Numbered from the stretch's first letter, positions 17,334 through 26,698 are shown. The stretch is 64,000 bases of DNA from Parabacteroides bouchesdurhonensis (GCF_900186615.1 NZ_LT896588.1:1718961-1782960), one strand, 5' to 3'. Made by a program: numbers and translations. The notes: a model not told the origin generated them from the sequence alone.

Positions 17334-17648
17334 TTAAAGCAAAGCTTCTATCTTTTCAATGAATTTATCTTTAGTGGTAGCTCCTACAATTTTGTCTGCA
17401 ACTTTGCCGTCTTTGAAGAAAAGTACAGTAGGAATATTACGAATGCCGAATTCACCAACTACATCGTTGTTATTGTCTACATCCATTTTTCCGATTGTTA
17501 CACGTCCTTCATACTCGGTTGCCAACTCGTCGATGATAGGAGATACCATACGACAAGGACCACACCATTCCGCCCAGAAATCAAGTACCATGGGCTTTCC
17601 TGAATTTACTAATTCATTGAAATTCTCATCTGTTATCTGTAAAGCCAT
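17334..17648 (-). CDS. trxA: Thioredoxin
   Basis: A 104-residue cytoplasmic thioredoxin reducing protein disulfides. The active site is FWAEWCGPCRMVSP, with the canonical CGPC, and the cis-proline lies in GIRNIPTVLFF; the length is typical. No signal peptide is present. A good promoter lies at 17699-17728, and the gene is followed by a shared terminator. Confidence 0.97.
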   Translation of the reverse strand: MALQITDENFNELVNSGKPMVLDFWAEWCGPCRMVSPIIDELATEYEGRVTIGKMDVDNNNDVVGEFGIRNIPTVLFFKDGKVADKIVGATTKDKFIEKIEALL

Positions 17649-17698
17649 ACTATATTAATTTTAATGTTTTTTCTCTGTTTTATTCTGTAATAGCGAGC

Positions 17699-17728
17699 CA
17701 AAAGTACAAATTCTTTCTACACTTTACA
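17699..17728 (-). promoter_or_regulatory. trxA promoter
   Basis: On the minus strand TTG (17728-17726) and TACTTTTG (17706-17699) are separated by 19 bases, a good match to the Bacteroidales -33/-7 consensus, about 50 bp upstream of the trxA start. Confidence 0.6.
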
Positions 17729-17731
17729 ATA

Positions 17732-20700
17732 TTATTCATTTATTTTAAAGTCAATATTTTCGTTCTCTTTCAGAAAATCAATTAAGTCGCGTGTTACGTT
17801 TAATCTTACATTCTGGGAGAACAGGTTGAGGGATACATTGTGTTTTCCATCCACAACTTTAAAATATAGTAAGCTATTGCCCGGATTATTTTTTATCAAA
17901 ACAGATAACTCATTGATAGTTGGTTCGTCCAAATCATGTATCGGCACTGTGATGCTGATACGTTCTATCAGTTTGTCTTTTTCGTCCTGTAGCAAACGTA
18001 TAGAGCCGATACGGAAATCCAATTCGTCTTCTTTCCAGCGACGGGGTTCCATACGGGCATTAATTAACAGGTACATTCCCATTTTGCCATATTTACTGTA
18101 TTCAATATAGTCGTTACCAAACAGAGCAATTTCGCCACTTCCTGTAAAATCTTCTATTTTAAGGATACCATACGGTTTTCCTATCTTCGTTGTGCCTTCA
18201 CGGAAACCGGTCACTATACCTCCTAATAGCAGTTCACGGCCTTTCAGACTTTCTCTGTCACCGATTTCTGCCATGCCTGTATTACATACATACGATAGTA
18301 TAATACGGTATTCATCTAACGGGTGTGCTGAAAGGTAAATTCCTACCAACTCTTTTTCTTTATTTAGCTTTTCCAGATCACTCCAGCGTTCACATTGGGG
18401 TATTTCCGGTTTGGCTATGGCAACGAAGTTGTCGTCTCCGAATAAAGAATTGGATGCTGTATTTTTGTCGCTTTGATATTTGTTGCCATAGCGAACGAGC
18501 GTTTCCAGGAATATTTCTCCTTTAAGGCTTTCGGCAAAAAATTGTTCACGTTGAATGCCGAAGTTATCGAATGCTCCTGCCAAAGCCAGTGATTCAATGT
18601 TTTTCTTATTGCATGCCGTTAAACTTACACGTTCAACAAAGTCGAAAATGTTTTTGAACGGGCCATTCTTTTCCCGTTCATCAATAATATTCTGTACGGC
18701 GGCTTCACCCACACCTTTGATCGCGCCTAAACCAAAACGAATGTTTTTGTTTTTATCGACACTGAATTTCAGGATAGATTCGTTTACATCAGGCCCTAAT
18801 ACTTGAATCCCCATAGCCCTGCATTCATCCATAAATTTGGTAATATCCACAATATTGGATAAACTCCGGCTTAGTACGGCGGCCATATATTCCGACGGAT
18901 AGTTAGCCTTTAGGTATGCTGTTTGATAAGCTACCCATGAATAACAGGTAGCATGGCTCTTGTTGAAAGCATAGGATGCAAACTTTTCCCAGTCAGCCCA
19001 TATTTTATTTAATGTCTCTTCTTTATATCCGTTCGCTTTGCCTCCGTCCAGGAATTTGGATTTAAGGTGGTTCATCTTCTCGATGAGTTTCTTACCCATT
19101 GCTTTACGTAAAGCATCACTTTCACCACGAGTAAAGTTTGCTAATAAGCGGGAAAGAAGCATGACCTGTTCCTGGTAGACCGTAATGCCGTAGGTGTCTT
19201 TCAAATAACGTTCCATCACCGGAATGTCATATTTGATTTCTTCCTTTCCCTGCTTACGGGCAATAAAAGAAGGGATATAGTCCATTGGTCCTGGACGGTA
19301 TAAGGCATTCATGGCAATCAGGTCTTCAAACTTGGAAGGCTGTAGCTCTTTCAGGTATTTCTGCATGCCGGCCGATTCAAACTGGAAAGTTCCGGTTGTT
19401 TTGCCTGCGCAATAAAGTTCAAAAGTCTTGGAATCTTCCAGACTTATATGATCTATATCTAATACATGTCCGGTGGTCCGCTCTATATTTTCAATAGCTT
19501 CTTTTATGATGGATAAGGTCTTTAACCCCAGGAAGTCCATTTTGATAAGCCCTGTTTCTTCAATAACAGAGCCTTCATATTGGGTAACCAGCATTTCTTC
19601 ACCGGTATCTTTGTCTTTTGCCGTACTTACAGGAACTACATCTGATATGTCGTAACGGCCAATGATGACGCCACAAGCATGTACACCCGTATTACGTACG
19701 TTGCCTTCCAGCTTCTGAGCGTATTTTAATGTATCTTTGGCTAAAACATCGTTGCCCGTTGCCGCCTCTTTTAATTCGGGTACATATTCAATAGCATCTT
19801 TTAGTTTGAATTTTTTCATATCCGGAATCTTATCCGGAACTAATTTGGCAAGACGGTTTGATTCTGATAATGGTAATTTTTGTACACGGGCAACGTCCTT
19901 TATAGCCGACTTTGTTGCCATCGTTCCATAGGTGATAATATGTGCTACACGTTCGGCTCCGTATTTGTCGGTTACCCAGCGCAACACTTCTCCACGTCCG
20001 TCATCATCGAAGTCTGTATCAATATCAGGAAGGGAGATACGGTCCGGATTCAGGAAACGTTCAAACAGTAAATCGTATTTAATAGGGTCAATCCGGGTAA
20101 TACCCAAGCAATAGGCTACGGCTGAACCGGCGGCTGAACCACGTCCCGGACCTACCGATACTCCCAGTTCTTCACGAGCCGCTTTAATAAAATCTTGTAC
20201 GATAAGGAAATATCCGGGGAAACCCATCGTCTTCATGATGTGAAGCTCGAAATTTAACCGCTCTTCTACTTCATCGGACAAATTTTCTCCGTAACATATC
20301 TTTGCTCCATCGTAAGTCAGCTTACGCAAATAATCGGCTTCCAGTTTGATACGGTAGAGCTTTTCATAACCTCCCAGCTTTTTAATTTTGGAGTGCGCTT
20401 CTTCTTCGCTTAATATGACGTTCCCGTTCTCATCACGTGTGAATTCATCAAACAAGTCTTTCTCCGTGAATTTTTGTCTGTAAGATTCTTCCGTGCCGAA
20501 GTCTTCGGGGATAGCAAATGTAGGCATGATAGGGCCATGGTCGATGGAATAAAACTCAACCTTGTCGGCTATCTCAAGCGTGTTGTGCAACGATTCCGGA
20601 ATATCCGCAAAAATGGCATTCATTTCTGCAGTTGTTTTCATCCATTCCTGTTTCGTATAACGCATACGGTTCGGATCGTCCAGGTCTTTTCCGGTGCTGA

Positions 20701-21532
20701 GGCAGATAAGACGGTCGTGTGCTTCGGCATCGTCTTCGTTTACAAAATGGACGTCATTCGTTGCTATCAGCTTGATGTTATGTTTGTGGGCCAGTTCAAT
20801 CAATACCTTGTTTACTTCCTGTTGCCTTGGGTATGTTGTACAATCGGCATTCGGGTTGTGTGTTTCATGGCGCTGCATTTCAAGATAGTAATCATCGCCA
20901 AACAACTTTTTGAACCATAAAACGGATTCTTCGGCTTTGTCTATCCTTCCGTTCATAATGTGTTGCGGAATTTCTCCTCCCAGGCAAGCCGAACATACAA
21001 TTAAATCTTCATGGTATTTTTCCAATAAAGCTTTGTCGATACGCGGACGTCCGTAAAAACCTTCCGTCCACGAAATGGAAACCATCTTAATGAGGTTTTT
21101 ATATCCGTTCAGGTTTTTAGCCAATACAATAAGATGCCAGCCGCTACGATCTTCTTTTGTGTTTTTGATCTCACGTCCGTTACGGGCACAATAACACTCA
21201 CAGCCGATAATCGGTTTAAAAATGGACGCTTTGGCATCTGCAATCTGTTTTTCAAGTTCGGCGATCCGTTGCTTGTCTTCTTCGCTTTGCTCTTCTTTGG
21301 CCCGTATGGTTTTGAGTTCTTTTTCGCAATCTTTGATAATGCCTAAAGGCTTCCCATTCTTTTTATTTACCTTATTAAAGAATTCTTTTATGCCGAACAT
21401 AACGCCATGGTCTGTTACGGCAATCGCCCGCATCCCGTCATTATATGCTTTGTCTATTAAAGCATCAATGGATGCTTGTCCGTCAAGTAATGAATACTGG
21501 GTGTGTACGTGTAAATGTATAAATGGCTCCAT
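17732..21532 (-). CDS. dnaE: DNA polymerase III alpha subunit
   Basis: Catalytic subunit of the replicative polymerase, 1266 residues. The N-terminal PHP domain starts HLHVHTQYSLLDGQ. The catalytic core has GPGRGSAAGSAVAYCLGI and the aspartate motif PDIDTDFDDDGRGE at about residue 500. A helix-hairpin-helix region and an OB fold (ELLLGGIVTGFREGTTKIGK) follow toward the C-terminus. The length is a little above the E. coli protein (1160), because of insertions in the PHP region that include a Lys/Glu-rich helix at about 85-110. It is transcribed alone, divergent from a porin-like gene. Confidence 0.97.
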   Translation of the reverse strand: MEPFIHLHVHTQYSLLDGQASIDALIDKAYNDGMRAIAVTDHGVMFGIKEFFNKVNKKNGKPLGIIKDCEKELKTIRAKEEQSEEDKQRIAELEKQIADAKASIFKPIIGCECYCARNGREIKNTKEDRSGWHLIVLAKNLNGYKNLIKMVSISWTEGFYGRPRIDKALLEKYHEDLIVCSACLGGEIPQHIMNGRIDKAEESVLWFKKLFGDDYYLEMQRHETHNPNADCTTYPRQQEVNKVLIELAHKHNIKLIATNDVHFVNEDDAEAHDRLICLSTGKDLDDPNRMRYTKQEWMKTTAEMNAIFADIPESLHNTLEIADKVEFYSIDHGPIMPTFAIPEDFGTEESYRQKFTEKDLFDEFTRDENGNVILSEEEAHSKIKKLGGYEKLYRIKLEADYLRKLTYDGAKICYGENLSDEVEERLNFELHIMKTMGFPGYFLIVQDFIKAAREELGVSVGPGRGSAAGSAVAYCLGITRIDPIKYDLLFERFLNPDRISLPDIDTDFDDDGRGEVLRWVTDKYGAERVAHIITYGTMATKSAIKDVARVQKLPLSESNRLAKLVPDKIPDMKKFKLKDAIEYVPELKEAATGNDVLAKDTLKYAQKLEGNVRNTGVHACGVIIGRYDISDVVPVSTAKDKDTGEEMLVTQYEGSVIEETGLIKMDFLGLKTLSIIKEAIENIERTTGHVLDIDHISLEDSKTFELYCAGKTTGTFQFESAGMQKYLKELQPSKFEDLIAMNALYRPGPMDYIPSFIARKQGKEEIKYDIPVMERYLKDTYGITVYQEQVMLLSRLLANFTRGESDALRKAMGKKLIEKMNHLKSKFLDGGKANGYKEETLNKIWADWEKFASYAFNKSHATCYSWVAYQTAYLKANYPSEYMAAVLSRSLSNIVDITKFMDECRAMGIQVLGPDVNESILKFSVDKNKNIRFGLGAIKGVGEAAVQNIIDEREKNGPFKNIFDFVERVSLTACNKKNIESLALAGAFDNFGIQREQFFAESLKGEIFLETLVRYGNKYQSDKNTASNSLFGDDNFVAIAKPEIPQCERWSDLEKLNKEKELVGIYLSAHPLDEYRIILSYVCNTGMAEIGDRESLKGRELLLGGIVTGFREGTTKIGKPYGILKIEDFTGSGEIALFGNDYIEYSKYGKMGMYLLINARMEPRRWKEDELDFRIGSIRLLQDEKDKLIERISITVPIHDLDEPTINELSVLIKNNPGNSLLYFKVVDGKHNVSLNLFSQNVRLNVTRDLIDFLKENENIDFKINE

Positions 21533-21672
21533 GAGTGAATATAACTTTCAAATTAGGGAAGTAAAGGTACTGCAAAAAAGTAAAAATCATTCTTCTGAAT
21601 ATTAAAATATGATTAAAACGATTTGCTGCCTGTGGAAATATGTATATTTGCCTGCATTAAAGAGGAATTAAT

Positions 21673-22308
21673 ATGAAGGTATTTATGCGCAAAATAGGGT
21701 TGATGTTACTTGTTGTATTGCTGGTGATGCCTGTTGCTGCCAAAGTTACATATGGTGTGCGTTTCGGTGGAGCTTATTCTTCATTAATACAGAAAGTGAA
21801 TGACGAATATGAATCCGGTGCCCGCTTCGGCTTTAGCGTGGCCGGTCTGGCTGACATACCTTTATATAAAAGATTCTCTCTTCGTCCTGAGATAGCCTTT
21901 GTCAATCAGGGCGGTTCTTATTATTCTGCACCGCAAATGGATGAAATGGCTTATCTGAACAAATGTTCTTATTATTCAATACAAGTTCCTGTAAACTTGG
22001 CTTATACTTTCTTGTTTACGGATGTCCGCTTTAGTATATTGGCAGGTCCGGCTTTTGACTTTTCTCTTTTTGGTAAGATGAAGAATAAGGAGACAGACAC
22101 GGATATATTATTTGGGACAACGGAAGATAAAGACCTGAAATCTTTTGACCTGGGAGTTAAACTGGGTTTGGGTGTGGAATATAGCAATTTCTTTTTCTCT
22201 ATAGATGCTTTTTGCGGAGCACTGGACCGGAGGGCAACCAAACGTCCCGGTGAAACGTCTGTATATCAAAACAATGTTACGTTTTCTTTAGGTTATTTCT
22301 TCCGCTAA
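21673..22308 (+). CDS. Outer-membrane beta-barrel protein (porin-family)
   Basis: A 211-residue exported protein with a signal peptide ending PVAA. The body alternates amphipathic strands (YGVRFGGAYSSLI, FGFSVAGLADIPLYKRFSLRPEIAFVNQGG) and ends NVTFSLGYFFR with the C-terminal aromatic-x pattern of outer-membrane barrels. This matches the PF13568-type eight-stranded barrels common in Bacteroidetes; the function is unknown. A promoter-like TTTG (21622) and TATATTTG (21643-21650) precede it. Confidence 0.8.
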   Translation: MKVFMRKIGLMLLVVLLVMPVAAKVTYGVRFGGAYSSLIQKVNDEYESGARFGFSVAGLADIPLYKRFSLRPEIAFVNQGGSYYSAPQMDEMAYLNKCSYYSIQVPVNLAYTFLFTDVRFSILAGPAFDFSLFGKMKNKETDTDILFGTTEDKDLKSFDLGVKLGLGVEYSNFFFSIDAFCGALDRRATKRPGETSVYQNNVTFSLGYFFR

Positions 22309-22319
22309 TACTAAAAAAA

Positions 22320-22361
22320 GAAGCTGTGCCAAGTCTTTGTTTTGACTTTTGCGACAGCTTC
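22320..22361. terminator. Terminator hairpin between convergent genes
   Basis: GAAGCTGT and ACAGCTTC form the base of an imperfect stem, preceded by A7 on the plus strand. It lies between the stops of the barrel protein and the esterase. Confidence 0.65.
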
Positions 22362-22375
22362 CTTCATTAAAATCT

Positions 22376-23236
22376 TCAAGCTCTCCGGAAAGATACACTT
22401 ATGAATTTAAGAACCTCCGGCAAGGCCGTACGCCAATATGTCCAGGTATGACCGCCGCCATGTACCCTGAATTCGTGTTGTATTCCTTTCTGTTGCATAA
22501 GTTTATGGGCTTGGAAGTTACCGTCTAGTAATGCGTCTTTATCTCCGCAATCTATATAATAACGTACTTGAGGCAGATTGTCGGGAGTTAGTTCCGACAG
22601 GATTTGTAATACACTGTTTTTATGCCAATGATTCAATCCCGGACCATACAGGCGCGCAAACAAATCTTTGTGCGTGTTTTCCTGCCTCTGTTTCATTACC
22701 TGATCGTCGAAAACGGCAGCACTTAACGGGGCGCAAGCCGCGAAATAATCCGGGTGATGTAATGAGTAAATAAAAGAACCATATCCTCCCATAGACAGAC
22801 CTGCCACGGCGCGATATTCCTTTTTAGGCCTTGCCCTGTACGTCTTTTCGATATATGGGATGAGTTCTTCAAAGAACATGTCTTCATAAGATGCTTTCCC
22901 GTCATATTGGTTAATGTAAAATGTATCCCAGGCATCGGGCATGACAATAATCATCTGGGCCGCGTCTCCGTCTTCAATGGCGCGGTCGGCTATGGTTTTC
23001 ACCTCACCGGCTTGTAGCCACATGGTTTCATCGTCCGTATATCCATGTAATAAATAAAGTACCGGATAATTCCTTGAGGATGTGTTATAATCCGAAGGAA
23101 GGTAAATAGAGTAGGAGACTTCTTTTCCCAGTTTTTTACTCTGGAATTTCAATGATTCGAACGTACTGCTCTGACTATATCCCACAAAGGAGACGCAGAT
23201 ACAAAAGACAATGGCAAGTATCAGTTTGCTTTTCAT
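22376..23236 (-). CDS. Secreted esterase, alpha/beta hydrolase (esterase D / feruloyl-esterase-like)
   Basis: A 286-residue hydrolase with a signal peptide (ILAIVFCICVSFVGYSQ). The family signature (PF00756) is visible: YPVLYLLHGYTDDETMW, nucleophile Ser in AGLSMGGYGSF, acid in YIDCGDKDALLDGN and His in HGGGHTWTYW. Such enzymes cleave short acyl or feruloyl esters, often on plant glycans, but the neighbours give no substrate clue. It stands alone on the minus strand; the region upstream carries the 22-bp repeat array. Confidence 0.85.
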   Translation of the reverse strand: MKSKLILAIVFCICVSFVGYSQSSTFESLKFQSKKLGKEVSYSIYLPSDYNTSSRNYPVLYLLHGYTDDETMWLQAGEVKTIADRAIEDGDAAQMIIVMPDAWDTFYINQYDGKASYEDMFFEELIPYIEKTYRARPKKEYRAVAGLSMGGYGSFIYSLHHPDYFAACAPLSAAVFDDQVMKQRQENTHKDLFARLYGPGLNHWHKNSVLQILSELTPDNLPQVRYYIDCGDKDALLDGNFQAHKLMQQKGIQHEFRVHGGGHTWTYWRTALPEVLKFISVSFRRA

Positions 23237-23349
23237 ATATTATATAGATTTAAATAAGACTTGCTTTTATATAGATGTCGTAAAGGTAATGATAAAAATG
23301 AGATTGTAAGGTTTTAAAACCAGTCAATGAAGATTTCAATGAAGATTTG

Positions 23350-23490
23350 TTCCATTTTGTTCCATGCCGATGAAACAAAAGTTTCACCCTGATGGAACAA
23401 ATGTTTCATCCCGAAGGAACAACTGTTTCATGCTGATGGAACAAGTGTTTCAAGTCGGAGGAACAAAAGTTTCATCAGCATGAAACTTTT
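23350..23490. repeat. 22-bp tandem array of near-palindromes, array 1
   Basis: Five exact 22-bp units run from 23371 to 23480, with a related partial unit on each side. Each unit has a 16-bp near-palindrome of form TGRAACANNTGTTTCA plus a six-base spacer ending in GA, GG or CA. The array lies between the esterase gene and the rplM operon. A second array with the same leading sequence is at 38818-38941. Confidence 0.85.
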
Positions 23491-23676
23491 TACGCCAAAT
23501 TATTTCTTTGTTTTATGTTTTAAGCATCCATATACAAAAATAGCAAGAATAAGTGAATCGCTACGGTTTATGGAGAATAAATAGGTTCTATACTGTTTTA
23601 TCCGGCAAGACTCTCTTTTTATCTATGTGATAGAATATTCCGGATACGTTTGCTTTGGAAAAAGATGTGGAAAAGT

Positions 23677-23706
23677 TTTGTATTTCGAATAAAAGACGTA
23701 CCTTTG
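23677..23706 (+). promoter_or_regulatory. rplM operon promoter
   Basis: TTTG (23677-23680), 18 bases, then TACCTTTG (23699-23706): a consensus Bacteroidales promoter. The predicted start leaves a leader of roughly 115 bases before rplM. Confidence 0.7.
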
Positions 23707-23744
23707 CAAGCCGATTATTGTCAAATTATACTAAGAGTTTAGTT

Positions 23745-23800
23745 CTTAGCGCATTGTTGCTTCATGTGTCCGTAGCGGCAATGTGGCTAAGTAGTTTTTT
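23745..23800 (+). terminator. Leader attenuator-like hairpin of the rplM operon
   Basis: Left arm 23745-23760 pairs with right arm 23775-23791 (six outer pairs, a small bulge, then about nine more including two G-U). A run of six T follows at 23795. It sits in the untranslated leader between promoter and gene, so it could terminate early or bind a ribosomal protein. Confidence 0.55.
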
Positions 23801-23828
23801 GAGTTATTAATTATTTAAATTTTAAGCA

Positions 23829-24284
23829 GTGGATACTTTAAGTTTTAAGACCATTTCTGCAAATAAAGCAACTGTAAACAAAGAATGGGTCATTGTTGAC
23901 GCAGAAGGACAGACTTTAGGTCGTCTGTGTGCAAAGGTGGCTAAGCTTTTGCGCGGTAAGTACAAACCCAATTTCACTCCGCACGTTGACTGTGGTGATA
24001 ACGTTATTATCATCAATGCAGACAAAATCGTTATGTCTGGTAACAAGATGAACGATCGTATTTATTTGAGATATACCGGATATCCCGGTGGACAGATTGA
24101 ATATACGCCAGCCGATCTGATGAAGAAAGGTGAAGACCGTCTGTTCCGTAAAGTAGTTAAAGGTATGTTGCCAAAGAATCGCTTAGGTGCTAAATTACTG
24201 AACAATATGTATGTTTATGCAGGTACAGAACACAAGCACGAAGCTCAGCAGCCTAAATTAATCGATATAAACTCATATAAATAA
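23829..24284 (+). CDS. rplM: 50S ribosomal protein L13
   Basis: Large-subunit protein of 151 residues, reading from a GTG start (MDTLSFKTISANKATVNKEW), which matches the usual Bacteroidales N-terminus. L13 signatures: WVIVDAEGQTLGRLCAKVAKLLRGK and TGYPGGQIEYTPADLM. It is the first gene of rplM-rpsI-rpsB-tsf, five bases before rpsI. The leader hairpin upstream suggests autoregulation, which is known for L13 operons in other bacteria; here it is inference. Confidence 0.97.
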   Translation: MDTLSFKTISANKATVNKEWVIVDAEGQTLGRLCAKVAKLLRGKYKPNFTPHVDCGDNVIIINADKIVMSGNKMNDRIYLRYTGYPGGQIEYTPADLMKKGEDRLFRKVVKGMLPKNRLGAKLLNNMYVYAGTEHKHEAQQPKLIDINSYK

Positions 24285-24289
24285 TCACA

Positions 24290-24676
24290 ATGGAAGTAGT
24301 AAATGCAATAGGAAGACGTAAAGCAGCAGTTGCTCGCGTATTCGTAAGCGAAGGTACAGGAAAAATTACTATCAACAAGCGTGATCTTGCTAATTATTTT
24401 CCTTCTACAATTCTTCAGTTCATTGTAAAGCAACCACTTGCAAAACTGAATGTTGCAGAACAATATGATATAAAGATCAACCTTGATGGCGGAGGCTTTA
24501 AAGGACAATCTGAAGCCGCTCGTTTGGCAATCGCCCGTGCATTGATAAAAATCAATCCGGAAGATAAGCCTGCATTGAGAGCAGAAGGCTTTGTTACCCG
24601 TGACCCGCGTGCTGTTGAACGTAAGAAACCAGGACGTCCAAAAGCTCGTAAGAGATTCCAGTTCAGTAAACGTTAA
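24290..24676 (+). CDS. rpsI: 30S ribosomal protein S9
   Basis: Small-subunit protein of 128 residues with the S9 signatures NAIGRRKAAVARVFVSEG and GGGFKGQSEAARLAIARAL, and the basic tail ending KKPGRPKARKRFQFSKR that reaches the P site. It follows rplM at five bases. Confidence 0.97.
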   Translation: MEVVNAIGRRKAAVARVFVSEGTGKITINKRDLANYFPSTILQFIVKQPLAKLNVAEQYDIKINLDGGGFKGQSEAARLAIARALIKINPEDKPALRAEGFVTRDPRAVERKKPGRPKARKRFQFSKR

Positions 24677-24817
24677 TATTATTTGTGAGTCCCTTACAAG
24701 TAAAGCAAAGCGTTTAGTATCTAAATTGTCGGGATTTCTTTTGCATGCAGACATGTCGGAGGACTACCTGATGATTGAGTTAATCAAAAGAATGTAAACG
24801 ATTTAAGAAAACAAACA
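24677..24817 (+). other. rpsI-rpsB spacer, possible rpsB leader
   Basis: A 141-base gap inside an otherwise tight operon, with a TGCATGCA palindrome and a GC-richer patch near 24745-24770. Such spacers often carry an S2-binding leader. I see no single strong stem, so this is only a suggestion. Confidence 0.25.
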
Positions 24818-25660
24818 ATGTCAAGAGTTAATTTTGATCAGTTATTAGAAGCCGGAGTACACTTCGGACACTTGAAAAGAAAGTGGAATCCAGCTATGGC
24901 TCCTTATATCTTTATGGAGCGCAATGGTATTCATATCATTGATTTATATAAAACAGTTGCTAAAGTAGACGAAGCAGCAGAAGTAATGAAAAACTTGGCT
25001 AAACAAGGTAAGAAAATACTTTTCGTTGCTACCAAAAAACAAGCTAAACAAGTTGTCGCCGATAAGGCTTCTTCTGTTGGTATGCCTTACGTTATCGAAC
25101 GTTGGCCGGGTGGTATGTTGACAAACTTCCCTACTATCCGTAAAGCTATCAAGAAGATGACTACCATCGATAAGATGACAAAAGACGGTACATTTGATAA
25201 TTTATCTAAGAGAGAAAAACTTCAAATCACTCGCCAACGCGCTAAGTTGGAAAAGACATTAGGTTCTATTGTAGACCTTACCCGTCTGCCATCCGCTTTG
25301 TTTGTTGTTGACGTGATGAAAGAACATATTGCAGTTCGTGAAGCTAACCGTTTGGGTATTCCTGTATTCGGTATGGTAGATACTAACTCGGATCCTAGCA
25401 ATATTGATTACGTAATACCGGCTAACGATGATGCTACTAAATCAGTAGAAGTAATCTTGGGCGCTATTTGCGAAGCAATGAATGAAGGATTGCAGGAACG
25501 CAAAGCAGAGAAAATCGATACGGAAGCTGCTGGTGAAGACGCTCCTAAAAAGGAACGTAAAGCTAAATCGGCTGTAAAGAAAGAACGTACGAAGAAGGAA
25601 GACGACGAAGCGTTGAACGCTAAAGTTGCCGACAAGTTCGCTAAGGATATAGAAGAATAA
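24818..25660 (+). CDS. rpsB: 30S ribosomal protein S2
   Basis: Small-subunit protein of 280 residues: FDQLLEAGVHFGHLKRKWNPAMAPYIF at the start, VIERWPGGMLTNFPTI and the metal-site region FGMVDTNSDPSNIDYVIPANDDA. It is about 40 residues longer than E. coli S2 because of a charged C-terminal tail (KKERKAKSAVKKERTKKEDDE), which is common in Bacteroidales. It is the third gene of the operon; tsf follows after 188 bases that hold a large inverted repeat. Confidence 0.97.
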   Translation: MSRVNFDQLLEAGVHFGHLKRKWNPAMAPYIFMERNGIHIIDLYKTVAKVDEAAEVMKNLAKQGKKILFVATKKQAKQVVADKASSVGMPYVIERWPGGMLTNFPTIRKAIKKMTTIDKMTKDGTFDNLSKREKLQITRQRAKLEKTLGSIVDLTRLPSALFVVDVMKEHIAVREANRLGIPVFGMVDTNSDPSNIDYVIPANDDATKSVEVILGAICEAMNEGLQERKAEKIDTEAAGEDAPKKERKAKSAVKKERTKKEDDEALNAKVADKFAKDIEE

Positions 25661-25737
25661 TTCATTCTTAATATTGCGGTGTGTCTACTATGCGGTTAAC
25701 TTTTGGTTATGCAGCTGGTTGGCACATCGTTTTTTAA

Positions 25738-25819
25738 GTAGTTGGTAGTTAGTAGTTAGTAGAAAATACAATCATTATATTCTATAGCCGATAACCAATT
25801 CCTACTAACTACCAACTAC
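25738..25819. repeat. 18-bp inverted repeat between rpsB and tsf
   Basis: GTAGTTGGTAGTTAGTAG (25738-25755) and its exact complement (25802-25819) flank 46 bases. The arms themselves consist of short TAGTT/TAGTAG repeats. In RNA this is a strong hairpin without a T-run, so it is more likely a processing or expression-setting element than a terminator. Confidence 0.7.
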
Positions 25820-25848
25820 AAATAGTAATAATTAAAAAAATAAAGATT

Positions 25849-26676
25849 ATGGCAGTTACAATGGCTGATATTTCTCACCTGCGCAAAATGAGCGGTGCTG
25901 GAATGATGGATTGCAAGAAAGCTTTGGAAGAAGCTAATGGTGATTTCGACAAGGCAATGGAAATCATCCGTAAAAAAGGTCAGGCAGTTGCCGCTAAACG
26001 TTCAGATCGTGAAGCTTCTGAGGGTTGTGTCTTGGCGGCTGACAAAGGCGGATTCGCTGCAGTTGTTGCTTTGAAATGTGAAACGGATTTTGTTGCAAAG
26101 AATGCTGAATTCATTGCTTTGACTCAAGATATTTTAAATGTTGCAATGGATAAGAAACCGGCAACAAAAGAAGATTTACTGGCTGCTCCGTTGGCAGACG
26201 GCCGTTCTATTCAGGAACATATCACGGATCGTGTTGGTGTAACAGGTGAAAAGATGGAGCTGGGCTCTTACGAATTCGTTAACGGAGAGTTGACAGTGTC
26301 TTATATCCACCCGGGAAACAAACTGGCTACGGTTGTTGCTTTCAACCAGGCTAATGTTGAACATCAGATGGCTCGCGATATTGCTATGCAGGTTGCAGCT
26401 ATGAACCCGGTTTCTGTTCGTCCGGAGGAAGTTCCGCAGAACATTATCGACCAGGAATTGGAAATAGCAAAGGATAAAGCTCGTGAAGCAGGTAAACCTG
26501 AAAACTTGTTAGATCGTATCGCTCAAGGTGCTTTGCAGAAATATTACAAAGAAAATACCTTGTTGCAGCAGGAGTTCGTTAAGGATGCTAAGCAGACTAT
26601 CGAACAGTATCTGCATTCGGCAAACAAAGAACTGACAGTAGTTGCTTTCAAACGTGTTACTTTGAATGTAGACTAA
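25849..26676 (+). CDS. tsf: Elongation factor Ts
   Basis: Nucleotide exchange factor for EF-Tu, 275 residues. The N-terminal UBA-like domain reads ISHLRKMSGAGMMDCKKALEEANGD. The TDFVA motif is present in KCETDFVAKNAEF, and the core continues YIHPGNKLATVVAFN. It is the last gene of the rplM operon, followed by a terminator. Confidence 0.97.
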   Translation: MAVTMADISHLRKMSGAGMMDCKKALEEANGDFDKAMEIIRKKGQAVAAKRSDREASEGCVLAADKGGFAAVVALKCETDFVAKNAEFIALTQDILNVAMDKKPATKEDLLAAPLADGRSIQEHITDRVGVTGEKMELGSYEFVNGELTVSYIHPGNKLATVVAFNQANVEHQMARDIAMQVAAMNPVSVRPEEVPQNIIDQELEIAKDKAREAGKPENLLDRIAQGALQKYYKENTLLQQEFVKDAKQTIEQYLHSANKELTVVAFKRVTLNVD

Positions 26677-26698
26677 TAATAGGTTTCTATATAATTAT

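Noticed and set aside
23350-23490. CRISPR array
   Set aside because: The period is 22 bp with a six-base spacer; there is no room for spacers and no cas genes are present.
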